In this document: piece by piece, positions 43,645 to 54,944 of the stretch
Numbering within the stretch: the first letter of the stretch is position 1
Layout of the letters: each line of letters begins with the position of its first letter
Assembly (NCBI GenBank): GCA_021495925.1
Contig: JAKEKT010000054.1
Location: forward strand, 186,001 to 250,000
DNA: 64,000 bases
DNA from: Diplodia intermedia
Taxonomy: Eukaryota > Ascomycota > Dothideomycetes > Botryosphaeriales > Botryosphaeriaceae
Direction of reading: 5' to 3'
Notes under the pieces: model-generated
Told to the model about the DNA's origin: nothing
Database searches by the model: none
The model's input: only the letters and a program-made list of their open reading frames with translations
Position numbers and translations under genes: made by a program

Positions 43645-45927
43645 CTAGTAGATCGATCTACCTTCATCCCAGGTCTTCCTCTCCTTCATCTCTTCTTTGA
43701 CCTGTGGATCGGGAGGGCTATTGGTCAACGCCGCATTGCGTGAACCCATGCTCAACCGACCCTGTTCCTTCTTGACATCTCCACTTTCAATGGCGCCGAC
43801 GGCGCCGACCCACTCCCATACCCTGCTCACATCACCGGTGCGAGTCTCCCTCACGCTGGGCCGCACGTTTGCATTCTGCTCAACCTTCTTCTGCACCCGC
43901 TCCCACAGTTTCTGCCTCCGCTTCGCACTAAACTCGTCCCGAAGAATGTCGTCCCGGAGCTGTGCCATGCTGATGAAACTTTCATGGTACCTGCCCGGTT
44001 CCTGTGCGTGACAAGCTGCTTGCACCTTGAGCTGATCCAGGGCGAAACTAGCGAGAAGCTTTGCGCGCTTTTCGGTCGCAGTCGAGGATACCCAAGCCGA
44101 CTTGGAGTAAAGGAATGCGCCGAACATGGCCAACAAGCTTATAAGCTTCCAAAGATGGCGTGCCAACGCGAGTCTGATGGATCGTCTCGTGGCGCAGGCG
44201 AGGGAGATCCGGGCGAGGCTTTTGGACGTGATTCTTCGGGTTCCGGACTCTCTGTTGGGGCAAAGCCGTATCTGATCAGTCAGACGATTCAGCAGGCCTA
44301 AAGGGCTACGAAACAAAGAGACTTACCCGTCTACCTCGCTGACAATCTCATCGCGGAGCATTACGTCCCCGATAGCGCTGGACCAAAGGTCATCGAATTC
44401 GGCTTGCGACATGCCTTTTCGGCGCTTGGTAGATATTTCTTCCTTCAGTTTTTGTTCGTTGATCTCGGGGCCAGCAAGATGATTTCCAATCTCGTCCGTG
44501 AGATCTCCACATTCGAACTTGGCGTTCCTGTCACGGAGCTCCTCCACTGCCCGATCAGCAACTGCTTTAACCTTTCTGGCCTTCTCGCTGTCTGGCTCGC
44601 AGCTGGGTGCCAAAGGAACGAGGCCTCCGAACGAGAGTGGATGAGGTCTGAGAATGAAGTCGGGCTCGCATACGGTCTTCAATTCCGGATAGCAATACGC
44701 GTGGTTGGGGCATGGTTCGCACTGCGGCAGAAGCACCTCAATACTCCTCGCTGACTCAGGGACTTCCAGTTCGTCCAGGCTGATTGGAGCTCTTCCAACA
44801 CCGCAGTAGCCAACCGCAAGCTTCTCAGTGCGCCACCAGGCTCCAAACCCACCAAGCAGAGCCACTAAGATCGTCAGCGGAGCGGCCTTCAATGCCCCTG
44901 AACTTCGTTGGCGCGGCCGGTTCCTCCGTGGAGGGAGGATGTCAGTCTTGCCCTGCGCCGCCCTTTCACGGACAAGCTCCAGCTGTTCCTCTGGCGTGAA
45001 TTCCTCGCCTGCATCAAAACCCCCTTGCTCTCCTTCCGAGTCCTGCACCATGAAATCCTCTTCCTCTTGCTCGAATGCTGGCGTAGGAGAACGCTTCTTG
45101 GGCGTGGGGTCTCTCCTGCGCACGACCGGCGACTCATGTCTCGTCGCCGACGAGAGAGTGCCATCATCCTCTGGTGCGGCGCTGAGAATCTCGGTCTTCC
45201 TTCGGCTCACGGCGCTCTTCCTTTTATCACCATAGTCGGTACCCAGAGTGGTCCTCCTCCTATCCCGCTCGACAGAGCGAGGCTCGTATGCTGGGGAGCC
45301 GCTCTGGAAAGGATTATCCGTGGAGAAAGGGCTTGCTTCATCATGATCCTGCTGCTTGACAATTGGGGTTGCGGACTGTCTGGGTGCGCGAGATGATGGC
45401 GTTCGCTCATCAATGTTCTCAAGTTCTGAGGCGCGAACGGGCTTCATTGCTGCGCGCTTCGAAGGCGACCTTGACGTCCTACTCCGCGGGACCGGTGTGA
45501 GGTCAAGGTCTGGCTCCACCGAGGCGGTTGTGCGGCGTGTGCTTCTACGCGTCGAAGCACTGGGTGCCAGCGAGGGAGCGTCGCTTTCCTCAGTCATCCC
45601 TCTGGTCGACCGGCGTGTGCTCCTACGCACGCTCTCCGAGGGCGCAAGGGAAGCAACTTCATCCTCGTCGCTGTCACTCTGCGCGATGCTTGTTTCCCGA
45701 CTCGATGGTACATCGACTATGCCCCTAGTCGAGCGTTTTGTCCGCGACTGGGCGGCCAGGTGCCTTTGCGCCTGCGGGACGACATACTGGTTGAAGAGGG
45801 CGATGAGCTCGGGCTTTTTGGCGGACGAGGGGTATTTGACGTTGTGCGCAACGAGGATCGAGCGCAGCCTCGGCACAGTGATAGTGGAGGGGTCGAAATC
45901 GGGCGAAAAGTATTCGTATTCGTCCAT
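43645..45927 (-). CDS. Inner nuclear membrane protein Src1/Heh1 (Man1-Src1 domain)
   Basis: Exons 45927-44327 and 44251-43645 give 735 residues. An N-terminal helix-extension-helix motif (~14-52, STITVPRLRSILVAHNVKYP) binds chromatin. A long Ser/Arg-rich region with repeated RRSTRR units follows (~65-340). Membrane segment 1 is at ~345-366 (APLTILVALLGGFGAWW), a lumenal Cys-containing domain follows (CEPCPNHAYCYPELKTVC), and membrane segment 2 is at ~564-582 (LWKLISLLAMFGAFLY). The Man1-Src1 C-terminal domain lies after it (SFISMAQLRDDILRDEF, KLWERVQKKVEQNANVR). Family members tether rDNA and chromatin to the nuclear envelope and help nuclear pore quality control. The intron acceptor at 44252 keeps the frame; a nearer ag at 44309 would not. 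Confidence 0.9.
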
Positions 45928-48522
45928 GATGGTTGGTAGGTGTTGGCGGTTGCCAGGAGTGACGGGCTACGTCAGAAGGCAAATGGGCGAGATTGTGCCA
46001 CGCAGACCAGACTGGCGCGAAATCGGGATTAAGAACGTGAGTGACCCTTGTGGTGAAACGGTTAGCTGCAAGGGGGACGCCTTGTTGGCAGTCGTTGTAG
46101 GTTGCGGTGGGCGACGATGGTCTCAGACAATCAGCGAAAGGTGGTGGTGGCGGCAAGCGGTAAACATGGCCTCAGCTTCTTTTCTTGGCGTTCGCCTCTT
46201 ACCAGGCAACGGCATACGGCGATGAAACTGCAGTCACGTGCAGCATCTCACTAGGTTCTCCCTTCCCCGCCCTGTCTCGCCGAGACGCCGAACACCTCCC
46301 ATGTGATTCGTCATATTTTAGCTTGCCGAATCTCAGAGTGTTCGACTTCCCTGTGCTCGCATAATTAGAGTCGCCTTCGCGTCGATCAAGGCGTCCATAG
46401 CAAACAGAGCCTTGAGTCACAATGCGTTACAAGATGTTGTACTCCACGGAAACATGCCAGTTAGGAGATAGTGTGTAGAGCACATCCGAGTGCTCTGGTA
46501 TGGTTTTTGAACCTTGATTGAAGTTAGATCCCTCGTAACCTGTTTTATGCATGATAGATACCTTTGATACAATATGACTTACCGATGACCTGCAACCGCG
46601 GATGCCCTCTAAGCGATGTAAATGCCCTGCATCCAACCGCGAAACATTGTTGGCCGCACCTGCGCCACCCCAGTGTAAACTGTCTCTGCACATGCACTAC
46701 GCTCAGTATTAGAGAGACGCCAAGCGAAGAACGGAATAGCGGTACGGCGGTTTTAAGGGAGCAAATCCTGGATGTAGTACGTAACCATGGTGGTTTCTCG
46801 TGCAGAAGAAATGGCCGGGTCCTGCCCTATGAAAGGCTGCTTGTGAACGGCCCCTGTCTGCCTCGTTAATTGCTTAGGCGGGCTTCTGGCTTTACAGAAC
46901 TAGGCCCTCTCCTACCATCAACAGGCAGCTGCACCAACAGTTCACAAGTGCCTCGTTACAGCACGACGGAGTGAGACATGCATTTGTCACCGGTGGTTGG
47001 AAGGTGCAAATAGCGAGGAAGGCAGAAGGATGTGCATGATGCAGAAGCCGCTGACGCGAGGCAGGCATGTTCTAGTGGTCGGGAAGACGGTGGAGGGGAC
47101 GAGGGCACTCGGGGAGACTGAATCCCAAAGGCCCATGCGTCAGACGCAAGCACAACGCCACGTCTTTTGGGTCTCCACAGTAGTGAGCATGTGAGAGAAG
47201 CCAATTCAGGCATATGGGCCGCCTAATGCAAAGTTCTGCTGCATATCGGTGCGGGTCAGTTCACCGGATTATTGGATGCGAGGCCAGGAAAGTCGATGTT
47301 TTGAAAGGCGGGAAGGACAACAGCTATCTACCCATCGCGGCCAGCGGTTTCGGTGCTGACCCCGCTTGGAATGGAAACCAGGTCGGCCATTAGCGTGCCC
47401 GGGGCATACATAGACATTGTATTTCGGTCAGCCAAACACGGACATAGTCCTCCTTGCCGCTGGGCTGTGTATACACGATGGGCGCAAATTTCCACCGGTC
47501 TGCTAGGCAGCAAGAGCCGAGCCCTGCTTGCGGCTGCCCGAGGCGAGGAAGAACGGCGGAGGGCGCTTTTTCGCATCGAGCGGCGTGCGGAGGGCGGCAC
47601 TTCAGTTTTTGTCATAGGCCCCAACTGAGCAAAGGTTGGCAAACGCTCACCGTCGGGGGGGCTATGCTGAAGGTTTGCTCTCTTAAGTAGCGGCGCCACA
47701 TCCAGCTGCCGCGCAACATGACGAGCGGAGGTGTGCAGGCAACAGACGGCCATCCGGGAAGGGCACTGCAGACTCAGGCTGAGCGTCTGCAACGCGCCGT
47801 GGCGTTGGATAGGCCGCTGGTGTGGATAGATGGCAGGAGCCGGGCTGACGCGCAGCAGCGGCACGAGGCCGGCAAGGCATCCTGGAGGTGCCGCTGATGC
47901 CACGCGGACAGGAGGAGGGTTGGGTTGAGGGCATATCATGGCGGGCGGCGCCCGCGCAGTCGCGAAGGGTCGACGCCCTACCAGACGCTACGTCATTTTT
48001 TCCCTGCGGTCGAGCCCGAATCCCAGCCTGCAGAGCAGAGAAGGCGGTAGAACTTGGAAGCTGCCACCTCGAGCTGCCCAAGCCAGCCACCGGCGAGGGT
48101 TGAATGCACACCCGCTCGCTCTCCTGACCTCTTTTCTTCCTTCGCTGCTCCTCGCGCACTCCGTCTCCAGTCCCAGCCAGGCTTGGTTGCCCATCCGCGG
48201 GTCCCCGTCAATCACGCGCGCGTGCGGAGGCCCACCACGCGCGATCGACAGTGCTGCCACCGTCATCCGCCCCACGACCCGCCAGCCTCGCAGCCTTCCC
48301 GCCCCGAGCCCAACACGCCGCCCGCCCGCGCTGCGACCCGGTCTTCTGTCGTCCACTGGCTCTGCTCCCGCTCAAATTGTCCGGTGCGTTGCTGCGCTAG
48401 CTGGCGATCGCTCAGCACCGACGACAACAACTGCTGGTAAATAGAGTCGGCTGCACGCGCCCGTTGCACGACTCGCTACGCACTGCACGCCCGCTGCCGC
48501 CTCACCCCGCGAGCAGCCCCAG
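45928..48522. other. Large intergenic region, no gene seen
   Basis: About 2.6 kb between divergent SRC1 and DUF3824 genes. The first part carries the SRC1 promoter. The middle (46.2-47.3 kb) is of mixed composition without coding signal. The right end (47.7-48.5 kb) is GC-rich and pyrimidine-rich, likely the leader of the DUF3824 gene. Overlapping open frames on both strands here have no recognisable motifs. Confidence 0.5.
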
Positions 48523-51506
48523 ATGTCCGTCATCTACAAAGAAACAACCCGCGAGCGCGACTGGGACCTCCAGTCGCACGCCTCTCGCAAAGCCCCCTCC
48601 TCCGTCATCCGCCGCTACCGCGTCGCCGACGACAATCCGTACGGTGACGATCACTACGAGGAAACCCGCATCGTCACCCGCGAACGCGAAGCCGATCCGC
48701 CCGTTGTACGCCAGCGCTATGTAGTCGACCGAGACTCCGACCGCGCCTCCGGCCGCGACGTTCACGAATACCGCTACGTCGAGCGCGATGTCGACCGCCC
48801 TGCGTCGCCCCGCCGCGACGTGCATGAATATCGCATAAAGCGCGACGTCATCGAACACTCGCCATCGCCCCCTCGCGTCCGCCAGTACACCATTGAACGC
48901 GAAATCGACGAGGAGCCGAACGAGCCGTACGCCCTGGAGAAATACTCCAAGTCCACCGAGTTCTTCTCTCGTCCAGATCCTCCGCCACAGCCTATTGTGA
49001 TCAGGCAATCCAACCCGCAGCCAATCATTGTCCAAGAAGCTCCCGTCAGGCAGCAAATCATCCTGAGGAGGGAGGAACCCCAGTACGAGTTCATCGAGCG
49101 TTCTGAAGTAGATGACCGTCAGGTTGCCAAGCGTCCAGATCCCCGTGAGGACGACTACTACTACGAACGAAGGATCCGTGAAGTTGACCACGGCCGTGGT
49201 TGGGAAGAAGATGACTACTACGAACGCGAACGCGGTCGCGCACGGCATGGTGAGCACGACTGGCACAGCGACGACGAGTACGAGTATATCCGACGTACTC
49301 GGGATGAGGAGTTCCGCGATCGCAGCCCACACCATCGCCGCCATCTGGCTGAGGGAATCGTTGCCGGTGTCGGCGCCGCCCAGTTGATTCGCCATCAGCG
49401 CAGGCAGAAGGGCGAAGATCCGGGTCACGGTGTTCGACAGAGTCTTGGGTATGGTGCGCTTGGTGCTGTTGGTGCGGAGGCTCTTTCCCGCGCTCGGAGA
49501 GAGTTCAGGTCACGTTCCCGATCCGAGGGTCGTCACCATCACCATCACCATCACAGGCGCGACAGGTCCCATTCAAGGGGACGCAAGGTCGCGGGCGTGG
49601 CCGCCCTTGCTGCAGTAGGTGCACTCGCATATGCTGCTGGTCGTGGCCAGAAGGGAAATCCCAATACCACTGTGGTCGAGCGGAGAAGTCGCTCCAGAAG
49701 GCGCCGTCACTCAGTTAGCGGAGCGAGCGGCGACGATTTCAGTCCATCTCCATCGCGGTCTAGGTCAAAGAGCAAACACCGCGATCCGGAGCACAAAAAC
49801 AGACGCATAGCCCAGGCCGGGCTTGCTAGTGCGGCTGTGGCCGGCCTCGTTGAACGGGCTCGCAGCAGGTCTCGGAGCAGACGCAACAAGAAATCACGCA
49901 GCCGTAGTCGACTAAGGACTGGTGTTCCTATCGCTGCCGCTGGCCTTGGCGGAGCAGCGCTCGCTGGTCTCTACGAAAAGAACGCGGGCAAGAAAGCCGG
50001 CAAGGAAGAACGCATATCACGGTCAAGGTCAAGGTCAAGGTCGAAGTCAAGATCTCGATCTAGGTCGGTACCCTCACGTTCTCGGCGGGCATCCGCAAGT
50101 GACCCAGCTCTTGTAGTATACGGTGGTGATCCCATCTACGTCGAGCCAAGTGCGAGCGGACGCCATCGCCGCTCTGGGAGCTTAGGATATGATCCTGACG
50201 ATCCGGCTGATTATCGTGGCCGACGCCACCCATCCGATTCTGGTTCCGAGTCTGATGGGAGAAGGCGTCGACACCGATCCAGCCGTAGTAGGAGCAGGAG
50301 TCGTTCTAGAGCGGTCGCTGAGGCAGCAGCACTTGCTGGTGTCGCTGGTGTCGCGGCTCATGAGGCGGCCAAGAGACGAGAACGCAAAAAAGCGGACAAG
50401 AAAGAGAGGAAGCGTAAGTTTAGCGAATGTTTCAATCACCGACCAATATCGACTAACAGGTCTTTAGGTACAGAGGAGGAACGCCCATTCAGCGAGGAGA
50501 CATACAGCCCCCCTCCACCGGGTGCCTATCCTGCCGAGCCCTATCCTCCCGGGGCATATCCGCCTGAGAACGGACGTTATTTCCCGGAAAGCAACCAGTT
50601 CCCTCCGCCGCCGCAAGGGTACGATGCAGCAATGCAACAGGGTCCTTACGAGCCGGCACCTTTCGGCGGCCCTGCTGTGTATAATCCAGCTGACTACGGT
50701 CCTAATCCTGGCCCTGCGCAACCGGCTTACCCTCATCAACAACAAGCACCATACTTCCCGCCGCCACCTCGGGAGCCGCAGCCTGAATACTACGAAGACC
50801 GGGGTCACCATCGTGGAGATGACAATGTGAGTGCTCCGTCCGCTCTGTCGGCGATTGAGGAACCGTATATTGGTGGGTCCGCCGTTCATCGATGCATTGA
50901 ACTGTTGGACAGCCAGAGGCTTGGAATATACTGACACGTATGCGTGCAGCTCGTCTAAGGACCGGAGCGACAAGTGAAGCATCGCAACAACAGCCGCAAA
51001 AGTCCGAGAAAAGCGTTCAGTTCGATTTACCAACCCCAGTACCCTCACCAGAGCTGACACGCGAACGTCCCCGCAAAATCGATGACGACGAGGAATATGA
51101 GATTGTGAGTTCCGATGAGGACTCCTCAAAGGGCCGGCGGCAGGATAGAACGTCGCGCCCACGCCAGCACGATGAATACGATGACTACGATGTCGACGAT
51201 CATGACCTTCACGAAGATGGCCGCCCGCCCTTGCATAGCCGCTCCCGCGATTCTTCTCACTCAGCCTTCCGTAACCGACCAGATTCACCTTCCTCCATCT
51301 CTTCCGGCGAGACAATCGAGCTTCCACAGCGTTTCGACCCTAACGGTCGTCCCGTGTCGCAACGTGGCGAAGACCCACTTGCCGACAAGTTGGAAGACTT
51401 CCTGTCTGGGGGTAACTCGGCGGGGAAGATGTTTCAAAAGCTCACGAGCGACCTGTTGGGTGCTGGCAGCGCAAGCGGAAGTCGGCCTGGTGGAAGAGGG
51501 CGGTAG
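48523..51506 (+). CDS. DUF3824-type protein with Arg/Ser repeats
   Basis: Exons 48523-50413, 50468-50872 and 50950-51506 give 950 residues. The first 290 residues are highly charged and Tyr-rich (YRYVERDVDRP, DDYYYERRIREVD). Then come short hydrophobic Gly/Ala-rich helices (EGIVAGVGAAQLI, VAGVAALAAVGALAYAAGRG, AGLASAAVAGLVERA, AAAGLGGAALAGLYEK) alternating with Arg/Ser tracts (SRSRSRSRSKSRSRSRS) and a run of seven histidines. A Pro/Tyr-rich segment (GAYPAEPYPPGAYPPENGRY) follows, then an acidic tail with EKSVQFDLPTPVPSPE. The Gly/Ala helices plus RS spacers are characteristic of the fungal DUF3824 group; function unknown. Intron 1 is 54 nt, in frame and free of stops. The intron 2 donor at 50873 was chosen because the earlier gtgagt at 50827 breaks the frame. 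Confidence 0.8.
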
Positions 51507-52579
51507 GTGGACATCGTGTACAGGCGTTTTGCTCTTCTTCGACTTTTTGAGAAACAAGCCTTGGAATGATACCTGTTTTTCCCCTTCTTATTTTTTTCAC
51601 TGTCCAATAGATGCTGACGACTGATGACGATGATCAACGAATCTCCTTGGTTGCGACTCGGCTTGTTCAGTTATCACAAAACCCACGATCAAGGGGGCTT
51701 ACCACCACTTTGATGATATACATTTAATACCTCGTACTTTTGAAGATCCCTGTTTCAGGCAAAGATTGGTCGTTGGTTGTACTTCTTTTGGGTTCCTGCA
51801 TCTCATGTACTTATTTTTTCCTGATGATTTTCCCTTCCTTTGTTGGAAAAAAGAACATCCCTTCCAATAGGCTCACGATGATGAAACTACGAAAGCCGAA
51901 AGATAGTAATGGTACCATGAATCCACTTCGATCTCAATAAAGAAATGTACCAAAATCCCTCACATCCTAGCTGGTTGCAGAAGTGATTGAGCTCACATGT
52001 GTTTTCCTTACAAGAGACGCTATGTGGCTATTGGAATCGTTTCTGTTTATCTTTGCAGTTTCAAAACTCGCATGTACGTCTGGATGTAGGTTCCAGCTGC
52101 CACCAGAAGAATGTTGTACCGACTCATTGTGACGTTGTTCTCAAAGGCATACGCAAAATAACACGATTAGACTTGCATCGATGATGATAAATGGACCAAG
52201 TGTGAACTCGCATGCTTCTACGAAACCTTTTGTACGTGACGGCCGTGCAAGAAACGCTGATACTAGAAGCTCTAGGTGATCTCGAAAAGGGCAAGGGGAA
52301 AGAAGAACAGAGCAAACAGCCAGCCCCTTTATGCATGCATGATAGAAGTCAGCTCGCCACCCTCCCCTAAAGCACAACAATGAAGATGCGTCCAAAGACT
52401 TGAAAACGATGCCACCGTCACCCTTTCACCTCGCCAAGGAAAAATGCAAAGCAGTCAGCCTCCTTTAAAGTTGTCATTCAACATCATCAAACGTGGCCAT
52501 TTCCCATCCTCTTCCTTTTCTTGCACAAGTATACCACAACACATGAAACGAACACCCTCCATCCAGTACCATGAGATGT
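51507..52579. other. Intergenic region between convergent genes
   Basis: About 1.07 kb of 3' sequence shared by the DUF3824 gene and the carnitine carrier gene. AT-rich with T-runs; no gene or repeat seen. Confidence 0.5.
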
Positions 52580-53834
52580 CTAGTCGAAGAACTTGGTCAT
52601 CGCCTTCTGCGCCAACTCCACGCCCAAAAAGGTCGCCGCATTGGCCGGCACGGCTCTCGCCATTGCGGGGCCCAAACCGGGGAAGAAGGCCTTGGCGCCG
52701 CCGCCGCGGACGTATATATCGCGGATAGTACCACGGATGGTGGGGTTGCCCTCGGCGCTCTGCAGACGGCTCTTGATGGTGTCGACGGGGAAGACGGGGA
52801 TCCACATGGCGACACCCGCGGCGCCGCCGGCGGCCATGACGGCGGTGAGCGACAGCTCGCCTGGAGAGCCGTCGGCCTTCTTGGGCGTGAGCCGGCGCTT
52901 GATGATCTCGTAAGTGGCGAAGTAGGCGGCGGAGCCGGGCCCGTCGCGCGCCAGCGTCATGGCGGAGCCGCGAAAGACGCTGCGGATTCCGCCCTCCTTG
53001 TACAGCTGGCGCACCACGTCCACGCCTCCGCTATACTTGGGCTTCTCGCCGGGCGCCAGCTGCTTCTGACCTTGGATCTGGAGGAGGACCTTGACGCGCT
53101 CGAAGGGAGCAGTGATGATCGTCATGGGGATGGCGCTGAAGAAGCCGGCGGCGGAGGTTTGCCCGATGGTGAACTGGTTGTTGTGGACGGTGGACACAGA
53201 GGAGACGAGCTGCTTGCCGACATCGTAGCCCCAGAAGGATACGGCGACTGGAAGGAGGGTATGACGTTAGTCCGGATTGAACTCGAAATTGGCGGGAAGT
53301 GAAGAGAACTTACACATGGGCGTCACTCCTACCAAAGGTGCAGAAACACCGGCGTAGAGACCCTGCGTTGGCGCATGTCAGTCCTGAGGTTCTTTATGCA
53401 GGGAAGACGAAGCAGCTGCAGGTTGCCGTTGCGCGACACGACAGCAACATCTCGCAGGCGACGACCCCTCTTCTTCACAACAACACCACCGAGAGGTCCG
53501 ACCCGTTCCTCGATACCAGTCCCCCAGTCCCCAGAAGACACAAAAACAGAGAGGAAAGAAGGAAACTTACCCTCGCCAAGCCCTCCCTCGCGATCGTCCG
53601 CCTCACCACGTCCATAGCGCCGCTGTACACACCCTTCTCGGCCGTCTGCAGCCGTACCTTGACGAGGTCGAATGGGTGGCCCACGACGACGGCGCACACG
53701 CCGCCCACGCCACCTGCCGCCAGCGCGCGCAGGCTTTGCAGCGACGACTTGGTCGCTTCGGCCACGTCCTGCTTCAGCTCCTCCTTGCTCGGCAGTGCCG
53801 CCGCCGCGGCGTCCAAGGTCTTCTCCGCCGGCAT
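52580..53834 (-). CDS. Mitochondrial carnitine/acylcarnitine carrier
   Basis: Exons 53834-53571, 53362-53314 and 53247-52580 give 326 residues. Three carrier repeats each carry the Px[DE]xx[KR]x[RK] signature: GHPFDLVKVRLQ, TAPFERVKVLLQIQGQ and VFPVDTIKSRLQ. The second, with LLQIQGQ, is typical of the Crc1/AcuH carnitine-acylcarnitine translocase rather than ornithine carriers. It exchanges acylcarnitine for carnitine across the inner membrane and supports growth on fatty acids or acetate. The start ATG at 53834 has A at -3; an upstream in-frame ATG at 53873 would add 13 residues. Intron 1 (208 nt) is longer than average for this window. Confidence 0.92.
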
Positions 53835-54944
53835 CGTGTTGTTATGTGCTGGTATTCCGGGGTCTCGGGACAAAGGCGGATGTAGGAGTGAAGGCTGGTG
53901 ACTGGTTATACCACGCGTGCGCCGGAGAGGAAGCCAAGCAGCTTTTGTATTTGTGGGGGGAGGGTCGAGGCCCGGTTGTTGTTCGCGTGTGATGCGGGTG
54001 TCTGCTGTCGAATCGGACGAAAGGCGCCGGGCTTCCCTCTTTCAACGAGACGGATGAGGCGCGTCGAGCGTGCACCACGTGGGAGGGCTAGGTGTCCAAA
54101 AGTCTAGGCGCCGCGTGTGACGAGCAACAGGTCGCCGGGGATCGCAAGCGGAATACTACGTGTAGTAATCTCACGGCGCGGTGTTGAACAATAAGATCGC
54201 GTGGGAGGAATAGGAGGGGTGAAAGGAGGAGAGCGGCGGGGTGGGAGAGCACAAAAGAAGCTACGCCGTGGGTAGAGCTTGAGCTCGGACGGCGTGGGGA
54301 GCAAAGGTAGGTGAAGCGATCTCGGTATGCGCAGGTCGAGAGTAGAACAAGGGAGAAGAGGGTTTGGACCGGGAAGGCGATATATGAGCGTCGGCCCCTC
54401 GATTCCCAGAGTTCGAAAAGTTGTTGCGGCTCCTCGCTGGGCCGACGGGCGCTGGCTGCATCCGCCCACGCGTCAGCCACTGCTTGTCGAGGCCGCGGGC
54501 ATGTGAAAGTTGCCGAGGCTCGACGCACCGCCTGCAGCCGAGAGTCCGGCCTTGCTCCCGTCGGCCCACGCGTCATTGGCCGCGCTCCGCGCTCTGCGCT
54601 CCGCCCGTGGCCCTCTGCTACAGGAACTTCTTCGGACGAAAGCGTCCATAATCCCGCCTGCTGCGGGAAACCGCCCATTGATAGGTATGCGTACTTCATT
54701 AAACCTGCCCACGGTCGCCGAATTTTGTCTATGTGTCTTCGTGCTACTTGCATGCTTCCATCTACCCCGTGGCTTCGTCCAGTCCCATCGTTGCCGTACG
54801 CACGTAGCGCTGCCTAATCCACCCCACAAACTAGCTGACCGAAGCTCCATTCGTGCGCCCCGCCCCGCCTGTCCACTGTGGGGCCCCAGCTTGGTGCCGG
54901 CCTTCCGCTCCGCCAGCCTCCTTGGCACTTCCCGCCTAATCTCA
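53835..54944. other. Upstream region of the carnitine carrier gene
   Basis: About 1.1 kb between the carrier start and the 3' end of AP-1 beta, GC-rich. Overlapping open frames on both strands are composition artefacts. No repeat or RNA was recognised. Confidence 0.5.

Noticed and set aside
47328..48159. Long minus-strand frames between SRC1 and the DUF3824 gene
   Set aside because: Arg/Pro/Ser-rich products with no motif and several competing frames; treated as non-coding.
48502..49428. A 308-codon minus-strand frame
   Set aside because: It is antisense to the charged repeat region of the DUF3824 gene; the valine/aspartate-rich product reflects the complement of Arg/Tyr/Asp codons.
50827..50949. 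Donor gtgagt at 50827 for the second intron of the DUF3824 gene
   Set aside because: It leaves phase 0 and runs into a stop after the acceptor at 50949; the donor at 50873 keeps the frame.
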